The notes: generated from the sequence alone by a model not told the origin. DNA of 64,000 nt from Sesamum alatum (GCA_034509735.1 JACGWO010000007.1:25448046-25512045), one strand, 5' to 3'; shown: positions 22,834-36,720, numbered from the stretch's first letter. Program-made: numbers and translations.

Positions 22834-25052
22834 TGAAGGACAAGAGGATCCGCCCGGGAGCGCGAGCGGAAGCGAGAAAGCGTGGAAATTGCGTAAATTT
22901 AAATCAAATTCAAAATACACGAATCCCAAGGGGTGTACCCTTGGGTGCTCAACCGGGCGTTCGATGTAGGATGTGTAAATACTAAAACATATATTTAAGC
23001 ACATAGGGCATAGATATATAAATGAAATCAATCAAAGCGTAATAAACCGTTACCTTTGATTGTTTAGCGTATGCTCCCGGCTACTTGCGTTGTTCCTTCT
23101 CCGGAATGCTCACGAAATCCAAACGTATGGATTCTCCAAAGGTGATCCACACCACACCGGAAGAAACTCACGTTCTTCTTGCTAGAAAAGAACGGGTTTA
23201 GAAGGAATCGGTTTAAGAGAAGGACACTATGAATTAGTGTTCTCTTAAACCTACTTTGTTCTTCTTCTTGATTCAAAATCAAGTGAAGAACACAAATGTA
23301 AGAGAGGGAGAGAGCACGAAAATTGAGAGAGAGGAGAGGATTTTTGTCTTCTCTTTTTCCTAGAAAAAGATGAATAATGAATCACTTATGCTTGGTGTTG
23401 TATATTCTAATATATATACGTAATTAATGTGATTATTGGAATGTGTCTAGGTTCATCCAATGATGTCTAGATTCATTCCAATCAATCACTATTAATTCTT
23501 CAATCAAGCCTACCAAATTTTATGGTATGATCAAATCATACCAAAAGGGAAGAACTTGATTGGAGTTGATTTGTCTCTTTCCAAAAGAGATAAGTCAACA
23601 TACCACCTAGCATGAAACATGGCTGATTTTGCTTCCTCCAAGGGAGCATGTCGGCCATGTTTAATTAAGGGAAGAAGTCCAACTTCTTCCTACTCCAAAA
23701 TAGGAATTATTTCTCCTCTCGGGTATAATTTAACGGACCGGGTTTTATCGTAATCCAATTACGACGAACCCAACATTAAATCCAATTTAATATCCATTTA
23801 AATTATTCTTGTTGATCTTTTAATCCAATTAAAAGATGCAACGTCTCAACTTTCCATATTTAATCGAAAATCCAATTTACCGATTAAACGGAAGCCCGAT
23901 ACAATATCGGCCGGTCCATCCAATGGACTTTCCCTTAAGTAATCCAATTACTTATTTTATCCTTCGAGATTGACTCCAAGTCGATCTCTCAACCTCCTCA
24001 GTGATTTGTGTGTGACCCTTTAGGTTCACCCTCAGCTAGACTTGGGCCCGTGTCCCACAAGGGCCCGTTACCATGGGTGGCCGTCTAGCAACGGTCCATG
24101 GAACTAGAGACTAGGTGAATTGGCGTGAACATTTAGGCGCCGATTCCGCACGGGTACGATCCTTCCGTCTACCGTCTCCCGGCCTTAGTCTAGGGTATGG
24201 AATTGGGCGTCGGTTCCCATCCTTGACTAGGCATCTATGCTTAATACTCGAGACCACGTATGCTTCATTGCATCGACACAGGAAACCATTCCCTGTTCGA
24301 CCAACCACTGTGGCCACAGCTTCAAACAGCATGAACGTGTCTCCGAGTGCATAGGAGATACCTCTGTCACATACTGACAGGGGACGGATCCTCTTCTTGG
24401 AATCCACCATCCTCGCTACACATTCCGACTGCACTGGACAAGGCTTATGATAATTATCTTACAGAATGATTACCTCTCGCCAGATCCAAGATACAGCCGT
24501 CCTGTGCACGCGACTGCCATGATTCCTCAAGTCTGAGGATTACTCCCGTACTATCGGAACCGGGGAAAACCAATCATACCGACCAAGCCTCCAAGGCTTC
24601 CATATGATGATCCCCGCGAGTCAGTCCAGTCGGCTCGACCCCAGTCGACCAACCCATCAAGATCGTGTAGGCGTCCCACGCCTGTCGCTGATGAAACACG
24701 GCACTCATCTAATGAACACGACTCTTGACGCAAGTCTCAATAGGACTCTCGATGCCTTGTCTCGAGGTCCTCGACTTGGAACATTTCAGACCCAACTCTT
24801 AATCAGTTGGTTTCATGACCACCATCCAATGCGTGGCCCAACTACATGAGTTGTTATCCATGGTCTGTGGGCTTTGTTGCGATATAAGTTAAACACCGTT
24901 TTTAACAAATGTAAGATGAGCGCAACAAAGAAGGTACCATTGGTGACGAACACTCATCTTATTCATCACATAATAATATTACATTCACATCAAGTTGTCG
25001 GATAGGTTACAAATTGCCAAACCTATTGGCTTTCTGGTCACCTATTCCAACA
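22834..25052 (-). mobile_element. Solo Copia-family LTR with perfect 5-base target duplication
   Basis: On the minus strand the LTR runs from TGTTGGAATAGGTGACC (25052) to CCTTCA (22834). CCATC flanks it on both sides (22829-22833 and 25053-25057). There is no interior, no primer site and no second LTR, so it is the product of recombination between the two LTRs of a full element. It sits inside a Gypsy polymerase remnant and is a sister of the LTRs at 7859-10332 and 14151. Confidence 0.95.
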
Positions 25053-25057
25053 CCATC

Positions 25058-25259
25058 TTAGCGACATTAGGATAAGATCTCTGGACTTAAGGTGTAAGTT
25101 AACAACTGAATCTGATTAACAACTGAATCTGATTAGAGGTATAGAAACTTCAGTTATTTTGGATTTTTGGATATGTTCAATGCTAAATGTGATGAACCAC
25201 TATTGGTTGATGGATCAATACATGATTTACTATAATTGGAGTATTAAGTCGAGAAATTC
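25058..25259. other. Continuation of the interrupted host sequence
   Basis: Right flank of the solo LTR, probably continuing the Gypsy remnant, but no clear motif. It contains a perfect 17-base tandem duplication, TAACAACTGAATCTGAT, twice at about 25098-25132. The boundary with the Gypsy LTR element on the right is not defined. Confidence 0.4.
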
Positions 25260-25318
25260 GGAAGCGTTGTGGGCCCATAACCCACAGGTCCCAGGATCGA
25301 AACCTGGCTCTGATACCA
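25260..25318 (-). other. Extended tRNA-iMet primer-binding site (59 bases)
   Basis: The plus strand reads as the 3' 59 bases of plant initiator tRNA-Met from GGAAGCG through the CAT anticodon arm (GTGGGCCCATAACCCAC), the T arm (GATCGAAACC) and the acceptor end CTCTGATA followed by CCA. There is one mismatch to the tRNA as I remember it. The first 16-17 bases of the tRNA are absent. The terminal CCA is not encoded in plant tRNA genes, so this is a reverse-transcribed primer copy. On the minus strand it starts five bases after the LTR end GGGGTGTCACA. Confidence 0.85.
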
Positions 25319-25323
25319 CTCAA

Positions 25324-25851
25324 TGTGACACCCCCTCCATAATCACATCCCATTTTATAAAGAATTCGCATTTAACCTAATAAGATAACCCATGTTTTAA
25401 TCTATATATTATGTAGACATTACAAAAGGACGTACGCCATCCAAGTATTGTGTTTGATACTTAACCTTAGCATTTATAAATAAGGAAAGGAGAAAATTAT
25501 TGTTTATAGTTATTACAAACATAAAATAAAAATCCATTAAATTTCTAATATTATATATATATATATATATGCATGCGATTATGTAGCTAGTACTCCTACC
25601 TCAAGATATCACTGCTGACCCACATAATAAGATTGGCAGCACGGTTTATGATCCAATTCAACTAGTCACTGTGAATTATTTCCTGGAAAAAAAATACGTG
25701 GCAAGGAATGAGTTGCCTACTCAATAAGTATAGTTAATCAGCCTATATACATCAATAGATACATGCCATGAAACAAACAAATTAATATTCAATATACAAT
25801 CACCACAAAGTCGTTAAGTAATCAACATCATAATTACACATCAATCCGCAG

Positions 25852-25883
<32 letters not shown>

Positions 25884-27570
25884 CCAAAATTTCAATTTAT
25901 TTCTGAGGGCCCTGCTTACTCTAATTGGAATACATTAGTCAATGGTTCTGTCGGCCATCATCATCTCAATCAATGTCATGTCACACACATCACAGAATAC
26001 CAGTCGAATGTGATATTCCCACACTATCTGAGTGCGTAGTAATAATAGCACATGACATCACAACAAAAATGGCATCCCCAAACCACCCCAGTGTGTAGCT
26101 ATCAGCACAGGATATTCCCGCTACCCGGAATACCCCGGTACCGTACGCGCCGTGGTACCTAGCTTATGTTCATTTTTCTCATCTCACGTCGTCATCAATC
26201 ACATCATCATAAACCATTGACTATGTTCTCCAACTAGGTAAGTCATCTCTTTATCTCAATTTAACGATATACTTATAATTGACTTCTTCATTCAACTCCA
26301 TGCAACAATAGAATATAATATAAGACAATCATCTGTCAATCTTTATAATATGTAATAGTCGCAAATAAACACATAACGACAACTTCACAAAATAACCACG
26401 TAGTCCAAATAAGCATTTATAAATACCATTCAGGTTTACAACAAACAAGTATACCCATATATACTTAAATAATATATATATATATAGATCCAATTAACTA
26501 TACTTACCTCGATCTCAAAACAATTATGCTAGTAGAAGGAGCTGATTAATCTTCTACTTTATCCCCGTGTCCTATAATAGGTTATAATAGGCATAATCAA
26601 TATATATGAAATTACTTCATAATATTCGTATAATTTATACCAAACTTTTAATATTTCATTTATATTGAAATTCAACCCTCTATTCATTTCTTGTCTAAAC
26701 AATTAGACATTATAAGCTTTTTCGATATATATATATATATTATTTATCAATTAACTCCTAAGAGCTTATTTCATCAAACCCCTCATATTTTTATAACCAT
26801 CATTCCCTATAATACCCCTAAATGAAATTATTACAAATATCTCATATTCCTTTTAATAAATAGAATATTTCTCAAATATAATTTTCGACTATCCTATTAA
26901 GTTTTACCAATTCTTCACAATTAAATTATTCGGACACTAGTACACATAATTATACATTTCATCAATTAATCCGATAAATTTTGAATAATCCATTATAACA
27001 ACGACTAAATCTAATAGATTAAATAATTTTATTTATTGACAATAATACACTCATTCCAATTAAACATATACTCGAACACTAATTTATATAAATACTCAAA
27101 TTCATAAATTTTTTTGATTAAATAGTAAATCAAATAGTACAAAGCATATTTAATAAATGCACTAATCAAATAACATAATTATATAATTTAATAATAATTA
27201 AAATAAAATTACTTACCTTATTCGCCGAGATGTTCGTGTGTGTGTTTATGTGTTGTGCGTGTTTTTTTTATGTGTTGTGCGTGTGTGTTGATTTTAAAAG
27301 GATGGGTGAGCAACACCCATCATTATTCCCATCTTTTTTTTCTTTTTTATTTTATTAAATTTTTTCAAAAATACCAATTACGTTCCTCCTAATTTTCTTA
27401 ATTAATATAATTAGCTCTCAAATATTTTATAAAGCTCCAATTAACTCCATTTAAATTTTAATATAATCAAAATTTAATTTATAATTTATTTACTAATTAA
27501 CTAAATTTTTTAAATAATTATCAATTAATCTCATAATTATGTATAAAAATTTATAGATGTTACGTCAACA
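25324..27570 (-). mobile_element. Gypsy-type LTR (reverse orientation)
   Basis: Read on the minus strand it begins TGTTGACGTAACATC at 27570 and ends GGGGTGTCACA at 25324, followed by spacer TTGAG and the tRNA-iMet primer site. The length of 2.25 kb, TG...CA ends and the primer site support a 5' LTR. The interior would lie to the left but has been lost or rearranged. It contains several (AT)n runs (near 25552, 25858, 26471 and 26729) and no coding frame. The Gypsy assignment rests on the LTR style and is tentative. Confidence 0.7.
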
Positions 27571-27589
27571 AATCATATGACAAAATCGA

Positions 27590-29324
27590 ATGCGCTCTCC
27601 GGAAACAGGTATGTGCGAGCTTAGCTTCCCTTTGCATTTCATTGATTTGATCATGCTTTGTACTACTAGCATTTCTTACTCGTTAGTTGTGAATGACAAA
27701 TAGTTTGGTAATGTGTCTCCTTAGCATGGTCAAAAGAAAGGGACCCCGTTTTCCCTTACTTGTTCCTTCTTTGTACCAAAGCTTTTAGCTGCTTGTTATA
27801 GAATTTTGAAGCCGAAGGATTGCTCTGGGGAAATTGCCGCTTATCTTGGAGCCTCAAAGGTTTCTCATCTCCCTTTTGCTGACGACACGGTTAGTTCTTT
27901 TTAGGCTTCAGTCTCCGTTGCGCACGCTTCAGAGCTTCCTTCGGCTTTATGCTCGAGCTTCTGGTTAAGAGGTAAATCTGCATAAATCATCTGTGATCTT
28001 TAGCCCTAATGTCCCGGTGCCATTGCAGCAAGAATTCCTTAATAGGTTGCAGGTTAGACTTGGAAAAAAACATGATGTTTGGCATGATAAATGGATTCCT
28101 AGACTATCATCGTTTCGACCCATTACTCCAATGCCAATTGATTCTCCTATGTCTTCAGTGGCAGATTTGATTAATCCCTTAACAGGTGGTTCGGATTCAG
28201 CCCTTCTTAGCGAGAACCTTTAGGAGGAGGATCGTGAAATTATTCAGCAAATTCTAATTAGAAGATGGGACACTGAAGACAGGCACTATGCTGCAAATGG
28301 TTCTTTTAATGTGAAGAGTGCTTACCGACGTCTTGCTCTATCTCACAAAAAATCCAACGGCATGAGAGTAGCCGAGGATAGAATCAGGGGCTTGTGGAAA
28401 GTTTTCTGGCAAGCCAAGGTATCACTGAAAGTTCGTTTATTCTCATGGAAAGCATGTAAGGATGCGATCCCCACCTATGCTAATCTATCCCATTGTGTCC
28501 AGGGTGGATCTTTTGCATGCCCTTTCTGCAATGATTCGGGCGTGGATGCTTATCATGCTTTTTTTTTTTGCTTTTTGTCTCTGTGTCATGGTTCTAGCAC
28601 GGAATGGTTTCGTTATCTTGAAAGTGAATTGGACAAAGATGAGTTTAGCTTCTTGGTTGTGTGCTGGATGTTGTGGTGGACAAGAAATAATAAACTTATG
28701 CGTGAACCTGTCCTCCTTCCCGATCAGATTATTCTGTTTGCAAGATAACACTTGGAATCATATACTCAATACTCTACCTGAGTCATTCCAAGAACCAATG
28801 GCAACCTAGCCTCACGATGGAGTCATCCACCCGAAGGGTTATTAAGATAAATTTTGATGGAACTTTGTTCCGGGAGGATGCTACGATGGGCACAGGAGCT
28901 GCGACACGTGACTGGAATGGCGCTTTACTTGCATGGAAGAGTAATAGAGTCAAATGTACGAAACGGGGGGAAGTGACTGAGTCTGTTGCAGCCTAGGAAG
29001 CTGTTTTACTTGCTCTACAGAATCGATGGCGTAAAGTCATGTTCGAAGGCCATTGCATTAGTGTTATTCAAAAGTTGTCTCATAGCGCTTCGGACCTGTC
29101 TGTTATTGGGTCGATTACCATGCATAATAGACATATTGGTTCTACATTTGAATCTTGTTGTTTTTCTTTAGTTCCTTGTTCTGGCAATTGTGCTGCCCAT
29201 GTTCTAGCCAAGTCTAGTTTTGGCCTCTTAGAGGGCGCTGCTTCTGCCCCTCCAAACATTGTTAGTTTACTTTGTGCTGATCTTCAACCATAGTGAAGTT
29301 GATGTTCCCTTAAAAAAAAAAAAA
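27590..29324 (+). mobile_element. LINE (L1-type) remnant with poly-A
   Basis: A 5'-truncated non-LTR retrotransposon of about 1.7 kb. Order of remnants: reverse-transcriptase traces near 27700-27900, a zinc-knuckle zf-RVT region (about 28300-28600), an RNase H-like domain (about 28840-29290) and an A-run at 29312-29324. No clear target duplication was found. The left limit is uncertain. Confidence 0.85.
27720..29293 (+). pseudogene. LINE reverse transcriptase / RNase H ORF2 remnant
   Basis: Near 27735-27765 a GQKKGTPFS segment corresponds to the GLRQGDPLSP motif, and HLPFADDT near 27870 is the catalytic ADD motif of LINE reverse transcriptase. Frame 28311-28748 gives FNVKSAYR, VFWQAKVSLKVRLFSWK and CPFCNDSG, the zf-RVT domain. 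From about 28845 KINFDGTLF, GAATRDWNG and FEGHCISVIQ form an RVT_3-type RNase H domain ending SLLCADLQP at 29293. An internal deletion (around 28045), frameshifts and an in-frame stop near 28994 inactivate it. In intact LINEs this protein nicks the target and copies the element RNA. Confidence 0.85.
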
Positions 29325-31446
29325 TAAAGTACTGGGATCCCATCCCTTTTGGACTTGTGCATAATCTTACTTTGTGAGTGCGTAGAGGCCCCGACAAACT
29401 TGAGACGACTCGTATGCAGAATGAAATGAATAGAGCACAAACCTATACAGGCCAACAGTATTAGGCACGTCAAGGAAGGACCACCCAGTAGTATTTGTCT
29501 CGTAATTGTATAACTGCTAAATTGGTCTAATTGTATAATAATTGTTAAGTGCGAAAAAATTGAATATTGCGTTGCTAATTATTTAAATATTACACGTACA
29601 ATAATTATTATAAAAGTTGATGTATTTAAATATTACATCCCGAAATATTATTGTATAACGCATTAAATATTTTAATAATTTATTAATTATTTTAATAATA
29701 TTGTTGTATTTATAATTCAAAAATATTACATCCCCAAATTTTGAAAATATAGCAACAGTTCTGTACCTTTTTATTATCTAGGAGAACCGCTACCTCCTCA
29801 TAGCTTTTTTCCGTTTTACTTATAAAACCACTATTCGTATCAGCAGTGTGATCTTAAAATTTTTAAATTTTTTAAAAAATTACAATACTTTCATAATTGT
29901 TTTTTTTACTATTTTAAAATTATTAACCCTAAAATGATTGGATATGATTAGACATGCAAAATTGAAGAAAGATGTCATAATTATAGATTCGTTTCGTGAA
30001 TGGAGGGCAAGCTCCGCTGTGTTTGTTGACAAAATGAAAGGAAATCATTGGGCCTGTCTGTTTGCCACGTCAGCAATCAATCAATCAATATATATCTATA
30101 ATGATGACAACTGAAAAGGCACCTATACATAAAAATTATTTGATATAATGTCGGATACGTGTCGGGCTGAAGACGCCTTAAACATATATCGAATATGGTA
30201 AAAGAGTGTCCCAAAATATATATAAAAAAAAAAAGGATACAGTGTCAGACACAGCTGTGGGCATCTCCGCCACATTTTAGAAAAGTGTCCAACACATTTT
30301 GAACACATTTAGGATTTTGACTATAATTTTAAAAAAATTGGACTATCTTTAAAAAAAAAGTATTGTAATTAATGCACTTCTCTAAAATTAAAAATTTTGA
30401 AATGAAATTATTAAAAAATCGATAGATGATCATGATAATTTAATTAATTTGGATTAATAGAATTTTTTTGTATACTTTTTAAAATAAATTGATTATGTAT
30501 ATTTTTGAAATAATGTATTTTGGTTAAAAATTTTAGATATAAGACATGCTTGTTATGTTTTATTTTGATATTTTATATTATATATTTTAATTTTATGAGA
30601 AATTTTAAACAAATATAAATATTATATATAGTTGTGTAAGTTTCGCTTTATTTCCTAATATTTTTAAAATATTTTGTATCGTCATGTCCGCGTCCAAAAA
30701 TCATAGATGATATATATTTGAACCAAATTATGTATGTGTAATTTAGAGATGGGAAAAAGGGCTGCAATTAACTTTTAATAACACCCATTGTTTTCAGAGC
30801 TAATTAAAGAACCCCTTTTCTTAACTTTTATTTCCATTGCCCTTTTCCTTAACGACTCACGGGCTATTCAATTTATCCAACCAACAAGTGGACCCTATGT
30901 CTTAAAACTGTGATTGCTTGTAATAAAATGAGTTCCGTTGTCATGAGATTTTTTGTTGAGCATGTGATTCTTGATAAAAATATAATAATACTACAAGAAT
31001 ATAATATTAAATTATAGTCGATTGTCATAATTAATAATAAATAATTATGGTAAATAGTCATTGATTACGACGATGCAACAATTATTGATTGTAGTTTTTG
31101 CAAGGATGGCTAAAACAAATTTTGGTAGAAAAATTATTTTTTGCATCGATTTTATTTCACCATGGTTTTTAATAGTTATTTATCACGATATTTAGCCATA
31201 AATATTAATATTGTAGTTAATAGTATTTTTTTCTAATGTAATGATAGTTGATGTGATATATAAAAAAATATTAAATAAAAATAAAAATAAAAATATTATA
31301 ATTGATGTGATATATTTTTCTAGAGTAATAAAGTGTATTTTGGATTTTTTTTCCAGATGGGAAATCTTTCTGCAGTCAACCATATATTCAACACAGTCAA
31401 ATGATGAGTTGGAAGTCACTTGACAAGCAAGCCTTTTGTTGTAGAT
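29325..31446. other. AT-rich intergenic DNA
   Basis: No gene, RNA or clear element seen. Only short ORFs and many AT-rich homopolymer runs occur. Confidence 0.6.
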
Positions 31447-31455
31447 TTAATAAAA

Positions 31456-31948
31456 AAGGTAATTACGCTTACACCCTCTCTAAAAATATAAAATTATATT
31501 TTTTTTTAAAATGAGTTTTAAAATTATATTTACATCCCCTTAAAAAAATCACCTTTTACATTTGACCCTCTTTTGTGAGGGTTTGAACTACAAATACTGA
31601 AGCTAGCAAAAATTAGTACATAAATTTTAAATGTTACACTCATTTAATATTCTCATGTAATAATTTTATATTTATAAAGAAAAAAATATAATAATATTGA
31701 CCTCACTTCATATTATATATATTACATTTATCCCTTATAGGTTAAAAATATACATAAAAACATTAAGTGAGGGATAATATTGAAAATTTATGTAATTTTT
31801 TTCTAACGTCAATATTTTCCGTCCTAATCCTAACGAAAGGGGTTCAGATGTAAATGAAGAGTTTTTAGAGGGGGTGCAAGTGTAATTCAAAATTTCTTTG
31901 AGGAAGTATAATTTTACATTTTCAAATGGAACTAATTGTAATTAACCC
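31456..31948. mobile_element. MITE with 9-base target duplication (Mutator-like)
   Basis: TTAATAAAA flanks a 493-base segment at 31447-31455 and 31949-31957. The ends are inverted: AAGGTAATTACGCTTA on the left and, reversed, GGGTTAATTACAATTA on the right. There is further inverted similarity inside (TTACACCCTCTCTAAAAA versus TTGCACCCCCTCTAAAAA). A 9-base duplication and TIRs point to a Mutator-type non-autonomous element. The ends resemble those of the split element at 41464-50117. Confidence 0.7.
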
Positions 31949-31957
31949 TTAATAAAA

Positions 31958-32304
31958 TTTGATACTTGCTAGAATATGCTTTAGCTTTTTATAGGTCGCA
32001 TAATTTGGCATTGGTTTATGTTTTGTAGCACATCTTTTAGCTCTAAGAATAAAATTATGTTTTATAGCATATTTCTGGATAAAATTTCTCTCAAAATTCT
32101 CAAAAAATCTATATCAATCACATATATACATATTAATCCAAATATTGTACAACTATAATTATAAATTTTTTAAATTTGTTAATTCTTTATAATTATTAGT
32201 TAAAGTTAAAATAATAATTATTAATACTTAATTAGATATAATTAATTAATAATAATTTGATAATTGTTAATATAACTATTAAATAATTAATTAGAGAATA
32301 ATAA
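31958..32304. other. AT-rich intergenic DNA
   Basis: Low-complexity AT-rich sequence without gene or repeat boundary that I can support. Confidence 0.6.
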
Positions 32305-32632
32305 ATTTAATTATATAGTTGTTAATATTAATTAATTTGATATATATATTAATTATTGAAAATTTGATAATATAGTTGTTAATCATAATTTAAAAAAATA
32401 GATAATTATATATTTCATAATTATTAATAATTTGATAATATATTTGTTAATTATTTATAATTATTAATAGAGTTGATATTATTATAGCCGAGATCTTTTT
32501 CTTTTCACACTTATCAGTTCAGTTGGATCATCTATTTTTTAAACTATGATTAACAACTATATTATCGAATTTTTAACAATTAATCTATATCAAATTAATT
32601 AATATTAACAACTATATTATCAAATTAATTAA
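32305..32632. repeat. Large imperfect inverted repeat (foldback)
   Basis: The left arm (about 32305-32398) and right arm (about 32535-32632) are reverse complements over some 90 bases, sharing ATATAGTTGTTAATATTAATT and GATAATATAGTTGTTAATCA blocks (reverse on the right). The arms flank a central stretch of about 136 bases. Such a structure could fold into a long hairpin. It may be a foldback MITE; no target duplication was identified. Confidence 0.8.
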
Positions 32633-33118
32633 AATTATCTTAATAATATTACATTCCGTACGAAAAAAATAAAAATATTATATCATTATTATAATTATTA
32701 TTTTGTACTTAAATTTAACCTCATTCAAAGTTATTGGACTAAAATTAAACCATGTTAAAGTTAGTGTACTAAAATTCATCCTTATGAAAAAAAATACATC
32801 CAAGTCATCCCGCCACGTCAGCCGCCTGCCACGTCATGTGCTGACGTGGTTAATTTCGCCGGACACGTCAGCAAAAATTGGCCACGTCAGCAAATTCCGG
32901 TCAATTAACTGGAAAATTAGAACAAAAACCCTCAATTGGACTTAATTGAAGTAAAATTGCAACATAATGTATAAAATGTAATAATTACCAAAGTTAGTGT
33001 ACTAAAATTGAACGAGAGCCAAGTTAGTGTACCAAAAAAAGTTTTTTCCCTAAAACTATGCTACTGGAGTTATCTTTTGGGCTATTTTGAAAAAATAAAA
33101 GCAAGCATTGTTTACCCA
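32633..33118. repeat. Interspersed repeat with GTTAGTGTACTAAAATT units and CACGTCA cluster
   Basis: The unit (A)AGTTAGTGTACTAAAATT or variants occurs near 32725, 32757, 32991 and 33018. Between 32813 and 32890 there are five CACGTCA/TGACGTG motifs, an ACGT core typical of plant bZIP (TGA, G/C-box) sites. It looks like a non-autonomous repeat of a type common in plants. Element ends were not established. Confidence 0.45.
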
Positions 33119-34701
<1,583 letters not shown>

Positions 34702-34790
34702 TTTTTTTTTTTTTTTTATGTGGATTTCACAAATTTGATCTAAGAAAAATACATAGATTACTTTTTTGTTGTAAAAGTATCAATAATGAC

Positions 34791-35530
34791 TATTGACGTC
34801 GAAATATTTTGGAGTAAATTATCAATTAAGATCCAAATAAATTGGCTAACAATTGGGTTCTAAAATAAAAGTACATAATAAATTTGGGTTTCTCGTAGAA
34901 AAGAAATTAAATTCATAAGTCCATATTAAATTTGGATCTTATGAATTTTGATGGGTTATTTCAAAATAAATATAAATTTATTATTTTGGATTGGTTAAAT
35001 TGGATATATGTTCAAAAAATGCAGTCCATTAGAAGACTAGTCCATGTCAAAACCCACGGTGATCAAGCCTCATAGACATGAACCCAAGCTATTATAACCC
35101 TACTCATGCCTATAAATAAGGCCCTCCACCATTCAAGTCAAAGGAGTTCGATAGAACATTGGGGACAACACAAGACAAGAAGTCTCTCCACACATGTAAC
35201 AAATCAAAGGACTCAAGTCCAAAAGCTCTTTGCCACGACGAAGCTCTACAACCGTGAAGGTTCTATGTCTTCCGCGACATCAAATTTTCAAGCTTTGATA
35301 CCAAATTTCAAGGTTAAACGTAGTTTACTCCACAAATCCGGAGGAGCATACATATCAATGTCCAAGAATAAGCTTCAAACCTTTGGATTAACATTCGGTA
35401 GGAAGAATCAGGGGATTACATCCAAATTAGAGATTGTATCTACTTTTCTTTTTAAATCAATAAACTCCATTTGTCCATATTTTTCTTGTCTCGTAATTAT
35501 TTTTGCAGACACACAATTTTGTGTGAACGA
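34791..35530 (+). repeat. 5' LTR of the 34791-41338 element
   Basis: It starts TATTGACGTCGAAATATTT and ends TTTTGTGTGAACGA. It is 740 bases long versus 707 in the 3' copy, with many substitutions and indels. The TG/CA ends are mutated here (TA...GA). A conserved CTATAAATAAGGCCCTCCACC (CTATAGATAAGG in the 3' copy) near 35110 is a plausible TATA region. The following interior starts TTTCTAGCACGCCCAGTGGGAC, a candidate primer site that I cannot assign to a tRNA. Confidence 0.9.
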
Positions 35531-36029
35531 ATTTCTAGCACGCCCAGTGGGACAATCTCTGCCCCTCATCACTTCCTCCTGCATCAATGTTCAAGTCATG
35601 ACGTCAAAGCACTCAATGGAGCCGAAGAAGGATCAAGTTACCATCAAAGGCCACTACCGTTGGTCAATCCTCCTCCGCGAGCAAGATTTTTGAGACAACC
35701 CCTTCAGACGGTTCAAACTCAGCAAGTCCTACCGAGATCAACTGCAAGTCCACGCATTTCGCTATCGTCCCCACCACGATGGCTGACAACTAGCACAAAT
35801 GACCGAAGCCATCGGTAATCTCTAGATGTTCATCGAGTAAAAAGACCTTAAGATCGCCCAATTGATGAGCAACCAAGAGCATACGAACTTGAAGAAACCA
35901 ACGACATCCACAAGCATGCCTACTTCTCAAACCTTGTTGAAAGCGAGAAGCAAGTAGATAAAGCACCACTGACGCATGGTTTCGTGCAAAAGTCTACACA
36001 TTATGAAACATCTAATTCTACATGGTCTG

Positions 36030-36720
36030 TTCAAAAATTGCAAGAGATGATCGCCATCACCATCAAAGCCCAATACGGCGGAACGACCTAAAGATCGCCC
36101 GCGTATTCAAAACCGTATACCAAGCATATCGATGCCTTGAGGATGACAATAGGATACCTACCGCTAGAACTGCAATAATTCGATGGAAGAGGAAACCCAA
36201 AACAACACATCATCCACTTCATCGAGACATGCAACGACGTCGGCACTGCGATGACCTCTTGGTGAAGCAGTTCGTCCGATCGCTTAAAGGGAAAGCTTTC
36301 GATTGGTATGTCGATCTACAACCCAAGTCAATTGATAGTTGGACGAGATGGAGAGACAATTCCTAAACTGCTTCTACAGCATCCGCCGGTCAGTGAACAT
36401 ATATGAACTTACCAACGCAAGACAGTGGAAGGACGAGCTCGTTATCGACTACATCAACCATTGGCAGCGCTTTAAGTCCGAGTTGCAAAGATAAACTTTC
36501 AGAGGTCTCGCCGATAAAAATGTGCATCCAAGGTATACATGGGGTCTTGTTTACATCTTGTAGGGGATCAAGCCAAGAAGTTTTGTGGAGTTGGCTACCC
36601 GCGCGCATAACATGGAGAAAAGCATCGCCAATCACAAATCTAAGTTTCCAATTGACTAACCAAAAGAAAGATTCAAAAAAGAGAATGAAGACTTCGTCAT
36701 ACCTAACGTCAAAGAGTCCG
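36030..36720 (+). pseudogene. Gypsy-type gag (retrotransposon gag domain), frameshifted
   Basis: Reading across frames gives LVKQFVRSLKGKAFDWY, SIDSW, then ELTNARQWKDELVIDYIN and CKDKLSEVSPIKMCIQG. This order is that of the plant Gypsy gag core (Retrotrans_gag family: FV-SLKG-AFDWY, S---W). At least two frameshifts and stops break it. In intact elements it builds the particle shell around element RNA. Confidence 0.8.

Noticed and set aside
25260..25318. A tRNA-iMet gene
   Set aside because: The 5' acceptor half is missing and the CCA end is present, which a plant tRNA gene does not encode; it sits at an LTR end as a primer site.
35106..35693. 195-codon ORF as a host gene
   Set aside because: It spans the 5' LTR and the start of the interior of the 34791-41338 element; no protein homology seen.
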